From Lepidodermella squamata (Eukaryota > Gastrotricha): DNA of 64,000 nucleotides. The notes beneath the pieces were generated by a model. It did not search any database. It saw only the letters and a list, made by a program, of their open reading frames with translations, and was not told the DNA's origin. Location of the stretch: contig JBLDXI010000032.1 of assembly GCA_047495785.1 (NCBI GenBank), positions 4,154,001 through 4,218,000 of the forward strand. The letters run 5' to 3'. The translations under genes and the position numbers were made by a program. This document shows positions 39,326-50,095 of the stretch, piece by piece; position 1 is the first letter of the stretch; each line of letters opens with the position of its first letter.

Positions 39326-40270
39326 ATGCCCCGCCATTTTTATTCACAACTTCAACGGCTATTCGCCAACAAACAATTGTCTCTGGACTTTGTTGCTTGC
39401 ACTGAAAGCGAGAAGCCGCCTAGTGAAATAGCTGCTGATAAAGGAAATAACATGCATGACTTGGAGATCGGCATCGACCATCCGGCCGGAAAATTTATCA
39501 TTCGCGGCCTAACTTTGGGAGATCGAATTGATCGAATATTCGAAGAATTCAACCGACAAACACTTTTGCCAATGTTTCCCTGTGGCCATTCATGGCAAGT
39601 TATGGTTAATATTGACGACAAGCCGATGGATATATCGCGATTTGCCGATAAGCAGCTGATAAACATCAATTTGCTACCTGATCTTAATCATCAAATTTGG
39701 TTGAAAGTTGCGAAAAATGACAGCGACCTGAACAACTCGGATATCAACGACAAATGTGCCATTTTCCAGCCAGGCAACATTCGGGTGGCCAGTTTCCACG
39801 TTTCTTGCCAGTCTGATCTATTGGAACGGGGCAAAAACTACGTCGGCTTAATGCTGCTCCAATATGACGGCAGGTCGGACTGGAATTTGGCTGGGGTTCA
39901 CTGTAGGTCGGGTTACATTTACGTCAAAGAACGAGAGTCGCTTGTGATTTTTCGGACCAAGGATGAAAGTTTGGGCTCAAAGGCTTTCTTCTCGCTATTC
40001 GGTCGCGAACTTGACGATAAAACAGTCGGATGTGCCTTTTTGATTGAAAATGGCACAATCACCATCAATCAATTGCAGCCAATCGAATCGAAAGATGGTT
40101 ATAAAGCTGGAAATGTCGAGAAAATTAGCGTGTTACAAACAATCTTGAATTGGCTCAAGACTGGAATTTCAACCTGGCAATGCGAATCGAGCAATGAGAT
40201 GAAATATGGCTGCAAGGACTGCACAATCGAAAAACTGTCTAAAGAACTTGCTACGATTCTTCAAAATTGA
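39326..40270 (+). CDS. Family U member 2, unrecognised intronless protein
   Basis: Single exon, 314 residues from ATG 39326; ATG 39452 would give 272 residues and aligns exactly with the start of member 1 (19993). No signal peptide or membrane segment. Shared blocks with member 1: IDHPAGKFIIRGL, TLLPMFPCGHSW, FHVSCQS, YVGLMLLQYDGRSDWNLAG, VHCRSGYIYVKERES, IFRTK, SKAFFSLFGRELDDKTV, and Cys-x2-Cys near the end. The central 60 residues are the most conserved and contain invariant Cys, His, Asp, Trp and Arg. I considered TLDc and ubiquitin-like folds but no diagnostic motif fits. The two copies are 19 kb apart on the same strand and separated by the S cluster and two protease genes. AATAAA near 40278. 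Confidence 0.75.
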   Translation: MPRHFYSQLQRLFANKQLSLDFVACTESEKPPSEIAADKGNNMHDLEIGIDHPAGKFIIRGLTLGDRIDRIFEEFNRQTLLPMFPCGHSWQVMVNIDDKPMDISRFADKQLININLLPDLNHQIWLKVAKNDSDLNNSDINDKCAIFQPGNIRVASFHVSCQSDLLERGKNYVGLMLLQYDGRSDWNLAGVHCRSGYIYVKERESLVIFRTKDESLGSKAFFSLFGRELDDKTVGCAFLIENGTITINQLQPIESKDGYKAGNVEKISVLQTILNWLKTGISTWQCESSNEMKYGCKDCTIEKLSKELATILQN

Positions 40271-41248
40271 TCGCCGTAAAATAAATTGCCGTTTCTCTAT
40301 TACATTTTATTCAGCGAAACAGCCCGATTGAAAAGCAATAAGAACGCACTGAGGAGTCTATCACAGCCGATAAAATAATATTATAACTACCGTGGCTACC
40401 TGCTCGTTGTTTTATCACGCCTTGAAACCTGAGTAAATAAATAGTATTTGCCAAGCGAAAAAAAACCGAAAGTGCTGCTTGTATTGCGCTGCGCATCCAG
40501 AAACGAGCGGCAAAAAAACTGTTGCACCTGCTGCGGTCATTATGGTAATCATTACCTCAAAGATGCTTGACTTGTATTATTTGTAGCTTCCTTATACCAT
40601 AATTCATTATAGATGTACAAGAAAATTGACTGGGCTAAAAAGTTTATAATAGCAATTTTTTCAGTAAAATTGAATCATTCCCACAAAAAACGTAGTAGTT
40701 CTTTGTTCTATTGCCTTGGTGCGAAGGGCCATCTGCCTTAAATATTTGGCAGCATGGTGGTCAGCGCACTGGTCGATTGCAAATATTGCGCATTTGCATA
40801 CATTTTTTTGCCCCGGAAATACAGCCTAGTTAGGTGTGGGCCGCATAATGAAATAACAACCCCCTCAGTATAATTCATTTTCATTAACGAGAGCAATCGA
40901 TTTTTCGTCCATAACTTATTATTTTTTGCCTCGAAATCGGTTTGTATCAAACTATGAGCAGTCTGCCATCGGCATCACTTCGGCATAGAAATGCTTGCGA
41001 AAACTTTATTTGAAGCTGAGCACTGAGTGTTCCCATTCGAGATGTTATCTCTTATTCTTGCTGAAGCTCGGAATACAGCGTGACAAGCGAGTTAATTTGT
41101 GATATTTATGCTCATTAGATAACCGTGTTAATTCACGCCCATCGCTGATAAAAATGCGTGTTGTAACTTACGATTACTCCCACTCACCAACAGCAATTGA
41201 GTTCCTGCTTCGTCGAGCCTCAAAAACTAGCGATTCGTCACTATTGCA
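40271..41248. other. Intergenic region before the second astacin gene
   Basis: 978 bp; polyadenylation signal of family U at its left. A 70-codon minus-strand reading at 40738-40950 is unsupported. Otherwise empty as far as I can see. Confidence 0.45.
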
Positions 41249-43162
41249 ATGCTGTTAAGGCTGCTAGTTTTAGTCACCTTACTACATGTGGTGTTTTCCG
41301 CGAACCGGAGCACTTTTCTGTGGCCAGACGGCGTAGTTCCTTACTCATTCACGTCCGGATTTAACGAAGACGACGGCCAGTTGGTTATTGAATGCCTACT
41401 GGAAATCGAAGCCGAGACATGTTTGAAATTTCGGCAACGCGAGTACGAACAGGCCTACGTCGAGTTTGTCGCGACTGACACGAATATTTGCCGGACGGAA
41501 GTAGTCGGCCACCCGTTATCAGGCCGCAATCGAATTATGCTCGGCCCGGGTTGTTTTACAAAACGCGCCTTATTCCACGAAATTCTACATTCCCTCGGTT
41601 TACACCATGAACACCAGCGCCCGGATCGGGACAAGTACGTGATAATCAACTACGAAAACATCGCGGATGAGCATCGGAAGGATTTCGCTATTGCAGAGGG
41701 TGTCGATTCGCGGATTATTGCTCGAACACCCTACGACTTCGGATCAATCATGCACTACGACTCGCATACATTCGCCAAAAAGGCAGGGCTGGTTACTATC
41801 GAGGCTCGTGATAAATCTCAAACACGAAGGCTGGGCAAGGCTGAATCACCGTCTAATGGTGACTATCGAAAATTGAGCCTTATGTACAGCTGCGGCTCAG
41901 GTGCGAAGGTTCAGCTGAGTGATAGCGTGACGTTCGAGACGTTCCAGGCCGGTTCCAACTTGGTTCCACTGTGGCCAAATGGCGTGGTGCCATATATTTT
42001 CGCAACTAACGTGACTTTGAAGCAACGCAAGGCAATTCGAACAGCTATAGAAAATATCGACGCTCAAACTTGTCTGAAATTCGAAGAGCTCGAGGGAGTC
42101 GACGATGAAGTGCCCAGCGTGCTTGAATTCATTTTGATCGACAGCAATTCAAGGCAGCGATCAGGTGTAGATTCAAGTGGGGCAGTTTACGGCCGGAAAG
42201 TTTTCAGAGTTAAGGCGGATAGCTATACTAACGAGCGGCTGATCAATTTTTGGCTGTTAGCTGCTGTTGGCCTTGTACCCGAAGTTCGGCGACCTGATCG
42301 GGATCAGTACGTCAAAATTAATTGGGACAATGTCGATCAAAGCAACTGGTCTCTGCTTGGGAAATACGACAAGCTAGAGGTAATTTCAGTTTTCTGAACA
42401 TTTTCATTTCAAATTCAATGATTTTTTCAGAGACTACTGGCTGTTAGTTACGATATTGAGTCAGTGATGCATTACCGCAGCGATGCCTTTGCAAAAAGTG
42501 GCGACCTATTAACGATTACAGCGCTTAATAAATCCATAAATCCAAGCTTTGTCGGTCGATCATCCCGTCCCACCAAGCTTGATTTCGCGAAAGTTAATGC
42601 AATTTACGGTAATTGCCAGAAAACACGACTGGTTGAAGGAGAAAAAAACACTGAAGATAAACTGGAGATTGAAGAGGAAGATGTCTCATCCTTTATCCTA
42701 CCGGCGACTGGCGAGGGTGATTCTAAAGCCGGCGGCAACGACGATGAGGAACAAAAGCCGAGTGGCGCAACCTTGGAACTTGTCATCTTTCTCAGCGTTT
42801 TAGCCGCCTTAATCGTTTTCATGGTTGCGTTGATTGCGGTTATCCGAATTCGGCGGCGTCGTGCTGCTAACACCGGCAGCCGGCGGAATAGTCGAACGGA
42901 TGGGTCGACATCGGAGCGGCGGACGGTTCGTACCGGGCTAGCTTTACGACGCGGTGATCACGACGATTTCGCTGAGGGGTTAGATGACGACGACGAGACC
43001 GGCGACGAGTCGAGCTCTATGGCGGCGACGATGCGCGTCGGGCAACAGCAACAACGGCCGCGCCACTCGAATGTGCAGTACCGCCCGGTGGCGCAGCAGG
43101 AAGACGGCGACTATCGTCATCATGGCAACGAGCGCGTGATCGATGACGATCAGGAGGCGTGA
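41249..43162 (+). CDS. Membrane-bound double astacin: one active, one dead domain
   Basis: Exons 41249-42379 and 42431-43162 (intron 51 bp), 620 residues. Signal peptide, then astacin domain 1 with an intact zinc motif HEILHSLGLHHEH, RPDRD and met-turn SIMHYD: a working metalloprotease. Domain 2 (from about residue 230) has LLAAVGLVPEV in place of the zinc motif, losing all ligands and the Glu, but keeps RPDRD and SVMHY. A membrane segment near residues 508-530 (LVIFLSVLAALIVFMVALIA) is followed by an Arg stop-transfer and a cytoplasmic tail of about 90 residues, acidic and Gln/Arg-rich. Membrane-bound astacins recall meprins, but MAM/MATH domains are absent. Sister of the gene at 36874; both double-domain. 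AATAAA at 43221. Confidence 0.9.
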
Positions 43163-43541
43163 TTCCGCAGCCAGGGTTTATGACCTGAAAGCCACTGAAA
43201 CATAGACAAAATGAAAAAGCAATAAAATTTGATTATTTTTTCCACGCTCTTTATCACTATTTTGAGATTTCTGACATGTATCACTATGGGCCAAAAACGT
43301 CCTCGGTATATTTCATTTTGTCATTTCAAGTGTTTACGAAGCGAATTAGTAATCGCGTCAATGCTCAGGTGAGATGATTTTGCCCAAAATCAGCCAACAT
43401 TTCGTCCAACGCCGCTGTGATCCAAAATTAAAAAATGACTTGCTGGCACCCACGAACGAGGGCAGCCCCGTACAATTGTTAATGTGAATCATGTGCCGCT
43501 TCACGTTCTAATAAGCACCGTTTTAGTATAAAAGCGCGCAA
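43163..43541. other. Intergenic region before NCLX-type exchanger
   Basis: 379 bp: AATAAA at 43221-43226 for the astacin gene and TATAAAAG at 43527-43534 for the exchanger. Confidence 0.5.
43527..43534 (+). promoter_or_regulatory. TATA box candidate before the exchanger gene
   Basis: TATAAAAG, but only 8 bp before the first ATG (43542). If real, transcription would begin near 43557 and translation at the in-frame ATG 43602, shortening the signal sequence; otherwise it is fortuitous. Confidence 0.35.
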
Positions 43542-46500
43542 ATGGTGCTGCCAAGTTCCTCAAAACTGCCATTTTATTCGCGCGTAATACTAATCGTTTT
43601 TATGCTGATCGTGATGAATGATAGCGTAATTCTTCGATCAATGGTAAGTAATTACTCATGGTAGATTGTAATATTATTTCGAATTTTAATAGGCAATCGG
43701 CTGCGATGCCGTTCACAGCCTGAATAAGACATTGCAATGCTCGTTTGTCCAGGTTTTTCTTCATTTTTCGTGTTGATTCGTCTTGGATTGATACATGTCT
43801 ATCGATAGAAATCAGCCGCGTGCAAGTCTGGAGGCGGCTATATCGACTACACAAGCTTCATTTATTGCCAATTTAACGAAAATATTTATTACCGAGTAGC
43901 TGGCTTCTTAATTTTGGTAGGCTAATCTACGGTTCATAAATCAGAATTAATTCGAAAATTTCAGACTATCTGGTTACTCTACCTTTTATTATCTATCAGC
44001 ATAGCCTCAAGCAAATTGTAAGAATCATCCCTTTCAAGAACCATTTCAAAGAATCTGTTGTAGTTTCGCTCCGAACCTACCCGTCATTGCCGAAGCTCTT
44101 CACATGAGTGAAAATGTCGCTGTTCGTTCTAATTGCGCGTGCTTTTATTTTTTATTACAAATTCCCGTTTTTTTCAGGGTGAAACATTGTGCGCAATGGG
44201 TAATGGCGCGCCTGATTTATTTACCTCTCTGGCCGCTGCCTTGAACATGGAAAATGATGGCGACGCTGGTTTCGTTTACGGTGAACTGCTTGGCTCGGGT
44301 CTCTTCGTTACCACTGTTATCGTTGGAGTAGTTATCGCTATTAAGCCTTTTAAAAGCATGGAGCGCGCCTTACTCCGCGACATGATTTTTTACATCGGAG
44401 GCATTTATTGCGGTAAGGAACTTAAAAATTCGATAGCTTCAAACAGCAAAATGATTCTTTCAGCATTTTTCACGTTATGGGACGGCGTTATCCATCTAAC
44501 CGAGTCAATAAGTGAGATCGTAAATTTTGCAATAATTATTATTAAAAAATTTAAATTCCAGTGTTCCTCGTGATTTATGCCATTTATATCGTAACCGTAC
44601 TTACTGCCGGCTGTGTCAACCCAAAATTTGACGATTTTATCGCAAGAACCTCCAGGAAATGGATGAGAAACGTTGCGGCGAGTGAAATCACGGCGGAAAA
44701 TCGTCTAAACGAGCCACCACATGCCAATGCCTCAACTGTCAGCTCTTCAAGGCCTACAACCAGTTAGAATTATACTATGGTTAATTTGAGCCGCATTTTG
44801 TTTTGAACAGGTACAGATGTTGAGAATGGCCTCGAGACGAATCCACCTATGGCAACAGATGAGCGGGCTGCCATGAAGCGCTCTGGAACCCTTGATCTAC
44901 CGGAAAGCAATCCGCGAACCCTGAATAATAATTCCTTCGATAGTGACGTCATCGCTGAAGTGAGGAAGGAACAAACTGGACCCGTTGAGGCCATCACAAG
45001 TCCTAAGCCAAAATCTGTGGGTTCACCTAGTATGACCTTCGTTTTGCAAAATGCTGCTCTGGCTAGTGACCTGAATGGCACAGGAACTCCGGAAATATCC
45101 GTAACCCGTAGTTCGAAAACGCTCCTCACAGATCACAGCCGTAAAAAGCGAGCACAGCTGCAAAATACCAAAAAGGCACAGTCAATGAAAATCATATCGG
45201 CTCCGAAAGATAAAAACCTTGATCCGGAACTGGGCAGAAAATTGTCCCGGCAGCTATCTCTGATCAAACCAAGCATGAAGCTAACCGAGTCCTCAACTAG
45301 CAACAAAAAACTGGCCGCTAAACTGCCTGATATTCCGTTGCATTTGGTTCCTCATGCCGTTCGAATGATGGTACGAAGTGCGTCGAACAAGGAGAAATCG
45401 ACGGCGAAAGCTGCTGCGGACGAGTTGGAGCAGCAAAATCGGCGCAACAGCACGCCATCGAACCGATCTCCCAACATACGGTTGGCGCAATCGTCCATGA
45501 ACGGCGTGATACCGATGTTTGCTTTAACTCGTCAGCTGTCACAGGCGATAAATCTCGGCAGAATTGAGCCGATCACCGAAGCAGCAATTGCACGTGTTGA
45601 AGAACGGCGCGATGAAAGCCCGGGTGGAAATGCTGAGGAGAACAGTCCATCGCAAATATCCAGTCCGAATGTCGAGGACAAGCCGATGATCAAATGGATC
45701 TACGAAGGTTTGATCCCGGTGAATGTCAGCAAACTTTGCAACCAGCCTTGGTACCGAAGCATAATCCCGGTCCTTCGCGTAAGAATTGAAATTCTTAAAT
45801 TGCAGAAGCATATAAAGTTATTCAGCTACCTTCGGTGTTCTTCATGCTGTTAACTATTCCTGTGGTGAACGAAGATAAGCCGAATCGAAACTGGAACAAA
45901 CCGGTTCGGGTGATTAACTGCTTTCTTGGACCCATTTTCTTCTCGCTCACGCTGTTCGGACAAGACGCATTTGTCGGCAAAATACCGGCTTCGGTTTTAG
46001 CTGGAGCTATAGGACTGTTAGTAGCGATCGCCGTCGCTAGTAGTTCGCAGAATACGAAGCAGCCACTTTATCATGTCGTAAGCGTTATAACTGCCCATCC
46101 CTAGAAAATTGCTAACGGTTTTGCTCAGGCTTTCGCATTTTTAGGCTTCACAATGACGGTAAATTGGATCTATGTCATCGCCAACGAAATCATCAACGTT
46201 TTGGCGTGCTTTGGACTAGTCCTAGGCATCAGCAAGAGTTTCCTTGGCTTATCAGTCTTAGCTTGGGGTAACTCTTTGGGGGACCTCATCAATGACGCTT
46301 GGCTGTCTCGAAATGGATACTCGCGCATAGCCATCTCTGCTTGTTACGGTGGAATGCTTTTCAGTAGGCTGAAACCTTGATTACTTACATCGACATTTTA
46401 TTTCTTTGTTCTTATAGACCTATTGATAGGACTGGGAGTGCCCCTTACCATCGCCGCTGTTAGGCAAAATGGTTCAGTTCATGTAAGATTTTCCTTAATT

Positions 46501-46748
46501 GCTACTTTTGCTACTTTTGGGGATGAATACAGATAGAACGTTCGCCAACTCTTTCTTTGCTGCTTGTTTTCCTGGGCATCAACATCGTTGTCTCGTTCAT
46601 CGTGATTCCACTCGTCCAGAACTTTTACCCTCGCCGGCCGTTCAGCGCATTTCTATTTAGCCTCTACGCTTGTTTCCTTATATTGGCGATCCTGACTGAG
46701 ACCGGGTTGATTCTGCCGAACATTTTCCCCTTTTCCATGGTATTATGA
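43542..46748 (+). CDS. SLC8B1: NCLX-type Na+(Li+)/Ca2+ exchanger (SLC8B1 homologue)
   Basis: Thirteen exons: 43542-43643, 43693-43752, 43809-43916, 43965-44017, 44064-44121, 44178-44412, 44464-44511, 44562-44762, 44811-45778, 45826-46077, 46129-46363, 46418-46482, 46533-46748; 866 residues, frame kept at every junction. The alpha-1 repeat has GNGAPDLFTS and the alpha-2 repeat WGNSLGDLINDAW; blocks such as WLLYLLL, SSKFFAPNLP, SENVAG, NVLACFG and LTIPVV parallel SLC8B1. This antiporter exports mitochondrial calcium in exchange for sodium or lithium. Cys-rich N-terminal segment (CSFVQ, YIDY) is also family-typical. The loop between repeats is about 320 residues, much longer than usual, disordered and Ser/Arg-rich, encoded mainly by exon 9. 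N-terminal hydrophobic segment may target secretory path or mitochondria. Confidence 0.9.
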
Positions 46749-47049
46749 TATAAGATTTATGTAAAAATTATTTTATTACAATTAAAATCGAATAACGTAT
46801 ATTATTTACAAATTTTTTGAATGAGTATTCAAAACGGTGCTCCTCATGTATAGTTTCGAGTATTTAAAGCCAGCGTTTAAGTACCTTATTTCAGCTGTCA
46901 AATAAAATGATAGAAATATTACGCAGTTTCTGCTGAGGTTTAATCATGTGAAAATATTCAAAAAATATCGTGTAGCGCAGTATAGTGTGATTAAAACCGA
47001 TCAATTTCAGCAGTGATGAGTCATCCGATTTGCTGCGATTGTATGCCCT
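46749..47049. other. Convergent intergenic region
   Basis: 301 bp between the stops of the exchanger (plus) and acyl-CoA synthetase 1 (minus); AT-rich, with AATAAA-like hexamers on both strands. Confidence 0.45.
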
Positions 47050-49249
47050 CTATTGACTCGGCTGGCTCGCGTACAACTTATCAATCTGCGGTTTGAAATG
47101 AGCTCGCAATTGCGGCCGGCGATTTTTCATCGAAGGCGTTAACAAGTCATTAGCCACTGAAAACATTTCAGAGTGCAGGTAGATGGCCTTTACCTGCTCG
47201 AGTTGGTTGAGGCCTTTCGCCTTGCCGAGTGCGACGATCGAAGTCAAAACGTGTTCGTTGAAGTCTTTGTTGTTACAAAGAGCCGGCAATTCAGCATCAG
47301 AGCCGCTGATGCCTTTTGTTTTAGCCCACTGGGCGGCTTCAACAGGGTCAGGGACGATGATTGCGACTGTGAACCACTGCAGGCCGTTGCCATCGACGAA
47401 AACTTGAGCGACAAGCGGGCACTGCGAGTAGATTGCCTCGATTTTTTCCGGGGCGATGTATTCACCCTGAGCCAGCTTAAAAATATGCTTCTTCCTATCG
47501 ATGATTCGCATGACACCGGTTTGCGGGTTGAAGTCGCCGATGTCACCGGTGTGCAGCCAGCCGTCCGCATCCAGGGCTTCAGCAGTTTTATCCGCCTGTT
47601 TGTAGTAGCCTTTCATGACATTCGGGCCCTTGACGCAGACTTCACCCTTGCCGTCACGTGACGAATAGCCAAGTTCTTGCACGTCGACCAGCTTTACCAT
47701 ATTGCAAGAAACAGGGTGGCCAACATTACCGCCCTCGGGGCTGTAGGAAGCTGTGACCAGGGCACAAGCTTCTGTTTGACCATAAGCTTCGATTAGCTAA
47801 TATAAAAATTATTTATTTAATTAATGATTAATTTTAGGGAATTTTACCGTTGCGCCCATGATAACGCGCCAGAATTCGAGAACTTCCGGTGCAACTGGCG
47901 CTGATGCTGTGAGCATGAACTCAACGCGGCCGCCGAGCTTGTTCTGCAGTTTGCCGAACACAAGATAATCCCAGATTGAGTACCGCGTGCAAATATTGCG
48001 ATTAACCAGCAGGTCTTTTTTCCAGCTGTAGGCGTAGTGGAAGAGCCGTGCGGCAACGCCGCCCTTCCGCTCGACTTCGGCGAGCACCTTTGTGTAGAAC
48101 TTGTTCATTAGCCGCGGAACAAGTGGCATCCAGGTCGGTTTCAAAATTTCGGCATCATCCAACAGCTTCGCGATATTACCGGCAAAGAATCCGCAAGATC
48201 CGCCCACATAAAGCACGGTTAGCTGAATAATGCAAAAATTAAAGAAAAATCCAATAATTAATTTCTTCGTACCATGACGAGTTGACCATAGCTATGAGCT
48301 AGGGGTAGATAATGGAGGCATAGGATTGTAGGCGTGTAAATAGCAACTGTCCCATCAGGCCGGCGATACATGTCCATGACGCCGCCGATATTAGCCGTGA
48401 AATTGCCGTGGGTCAGCATGACGCCCTTAGGCCGGCCCGTCGTGCCACTCGTGTACTGGATCATGTACAAATCGTCGGGTTTAGGCGACCGGACTTCGAC
48501 GGGTTTCGCCTTTTCAGGCAGCGTGCAGAACTCTTCGAGTGTGACAATTGTCACGCCCTTGTTCTTACCAGGCGTCATTTTAACATCAGCACCTGGGTCG
48601 TTGAATACTACAACGTGCTTCAAAGTCGCCGGTAGACCCGCGTCGACTTGGTGGAAAATGCGTTGAGCAGCTGCGTACGTGTCGCAGAATATCGCCTTCA
48701 TTTCGACTTCGTTAATTATGTCCGCACAAGCATGAGCGCCAAGGGTGTCGTATAACGGGACAAGAATGAAAGAAGCTGAGGCCGTGGCGAAAGCTGTGAT
48801 GCACCATTCAGGGCAGTTGGCCGAGTAAATTCCGACAGCATCTTGCGGCTTGAGATTCGCCTTAATTGCCAACGCTTGAGCAAGCCGGGTCGCTTTTTCT
48901 CTCACCTCCTCAAAAGTGAAAAACTCGTATCGGTTGTCAACACGTTTGCCGATGCACTGGTCATTTTCTAAGAACATTTAATAAAATAAATTTACAGAAA
49001 TTTTTTGACAACTCACTTGAAACCGAATGGCCATTCATGAAAATGTTAAATACATTTGTTGATTTCGGGTCCGGTTTATCAACCAGGGCCGGGTTTTTCG
49101 GTGTTCCCTTGCCTTTAATCGCAGTTGAGCACCTGGCTCCACCCTATCAATCACGAGTTGAATTAAAAAATCAATGGAAAAATGATCGATTTACTCACCT
49201 CAATCGAGTAAGACCCGAAAACCTTGGAAATTAGTTCAAAATCGCCCAT
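47050..49249 (-). CDS. ACSL: Long-chain acyl-CoA synthetase 1
   Basis: Exons 49249-49199, 49143-49017, 48967-48273, 48222-47848, 47796-47050; 664 residues. It activates long-chain fatty acids to acyl-CoA with ATP. Motifs: YTSGTTGRPKGVMLTHGN (AMP-binding P-loop), EAYGQTEACA, DGWLHTGDIG, RKKHIFKLAQGEYIAPEKIE, the last being characteristic of the ACSL1/5/6 subgroup. Unlike vertebrate ACSL1 there is no N-terminal membrane segment; the start MGDFELISKVFG is preceded by no alternative ATG that would add one. Introns are 48-56 bp. All catalytic motifs are intact. Tandem paralogue with the gene at 50096-52286, same strand, with mostly matching but not identical exon cuts. Confidence 0.92.
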
Positions 49250-50095
49250 GACTGGATTTTAATGATGACAAGGCTTTTTACTAGAATGAGCGTCGTAATT
49301 GCGCTTTGAATGTTTCAAAAATGAGCGAGTCGCCTACGCACGAGCGCGAAAAAATATTTTTTTTTATTCCTACAAGTACATGCATGAAGCTATTTCATTG
49401 TTTAGCCGCGTGAAACAATACAGCAAATATTCGTTGTTTAAGGCCATTCATAAAACAATTGAGAAAAACTACACCGGAGGCTGTGAGCCTGCGCCGTTGT
49501 CATGTGAGAATGGGTAAGGAATCTGTTGTTTTTGTTAAGGCGGCTATATGTCGGGTACTTGGCATCACCCTGATATGTCATTTGTCAAGGGTCACCGCAC
49601 TGCCGTTATGGTTTGTTTCATGAATGGAGACTGTGAGCAATGTTGTAAAGCCGCGCTTGTGTTAAAGGGCACCCGCGCTTACAGCCGGATTGACAATGAG
49701 CTGCTACTTATTACTCTACCTACCTGCGATTACGGGCATTAACGATGCGCATATGTGTTTGCTGCTGCTGCTGTTGGCGTAGTAGTCGTCGGCAGTAGTA
49801 GTCTATCATCAGTGATGCATTTTATACTGCGGCAAAATGAGCATGGGCCCATCATCGCATATATGCGGCGGCGCCGACTTTGCTTGTCATCTTGTTCCTA
49901 TATATGTAGTAATAATAACATTGATGCGAGAGAGCCGGACATGAAAATAGCAGTGTTTTTTATTGATTAATCGTTATTTTTCTCCATACGAAAATCAATC
50001 AGTGCACTTTTCACGCAGAGATGCAGCAGAAAGAAAATTTTGAAAAGTGCCTCTAAAATTCAAAATTATACTACTATTTTATCGATCTATTTATT
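49250..50095. other. Intergenic region between the two acyl-CoA synthetases
   Basis: 846 bp with a short (TGC)n run at about 49759-49772. Plus-strand readings of 64-72 codons (49299, 49548) have no recognised content. The promoter of synthetase 1 must lie at its left end. Confidence 0.45.

Noticed and set aside
44018-44051. 34-bp intron in the exchanger gene
   Set aside because: A 46-bp intron (44018-44063) keeps the frame too and gives SSKFFAPNLP, which matches the family far better.
45779-45805. 27-bp intron or read-through at the end of exchanger exon 9
   Set aside because: It keeps an open frame but yields a wrong sequence; the acceptor at 45825 gives LPSVFFMLLTIPVV as expected for the family.
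49548-49742. 64-codon Cys-containing plus-strand ORF between the acyl-CoA synthetases
   Set aside because: No signal peptide, no paralogue in the window, no polyadenylation signal nearby; not enough to call.
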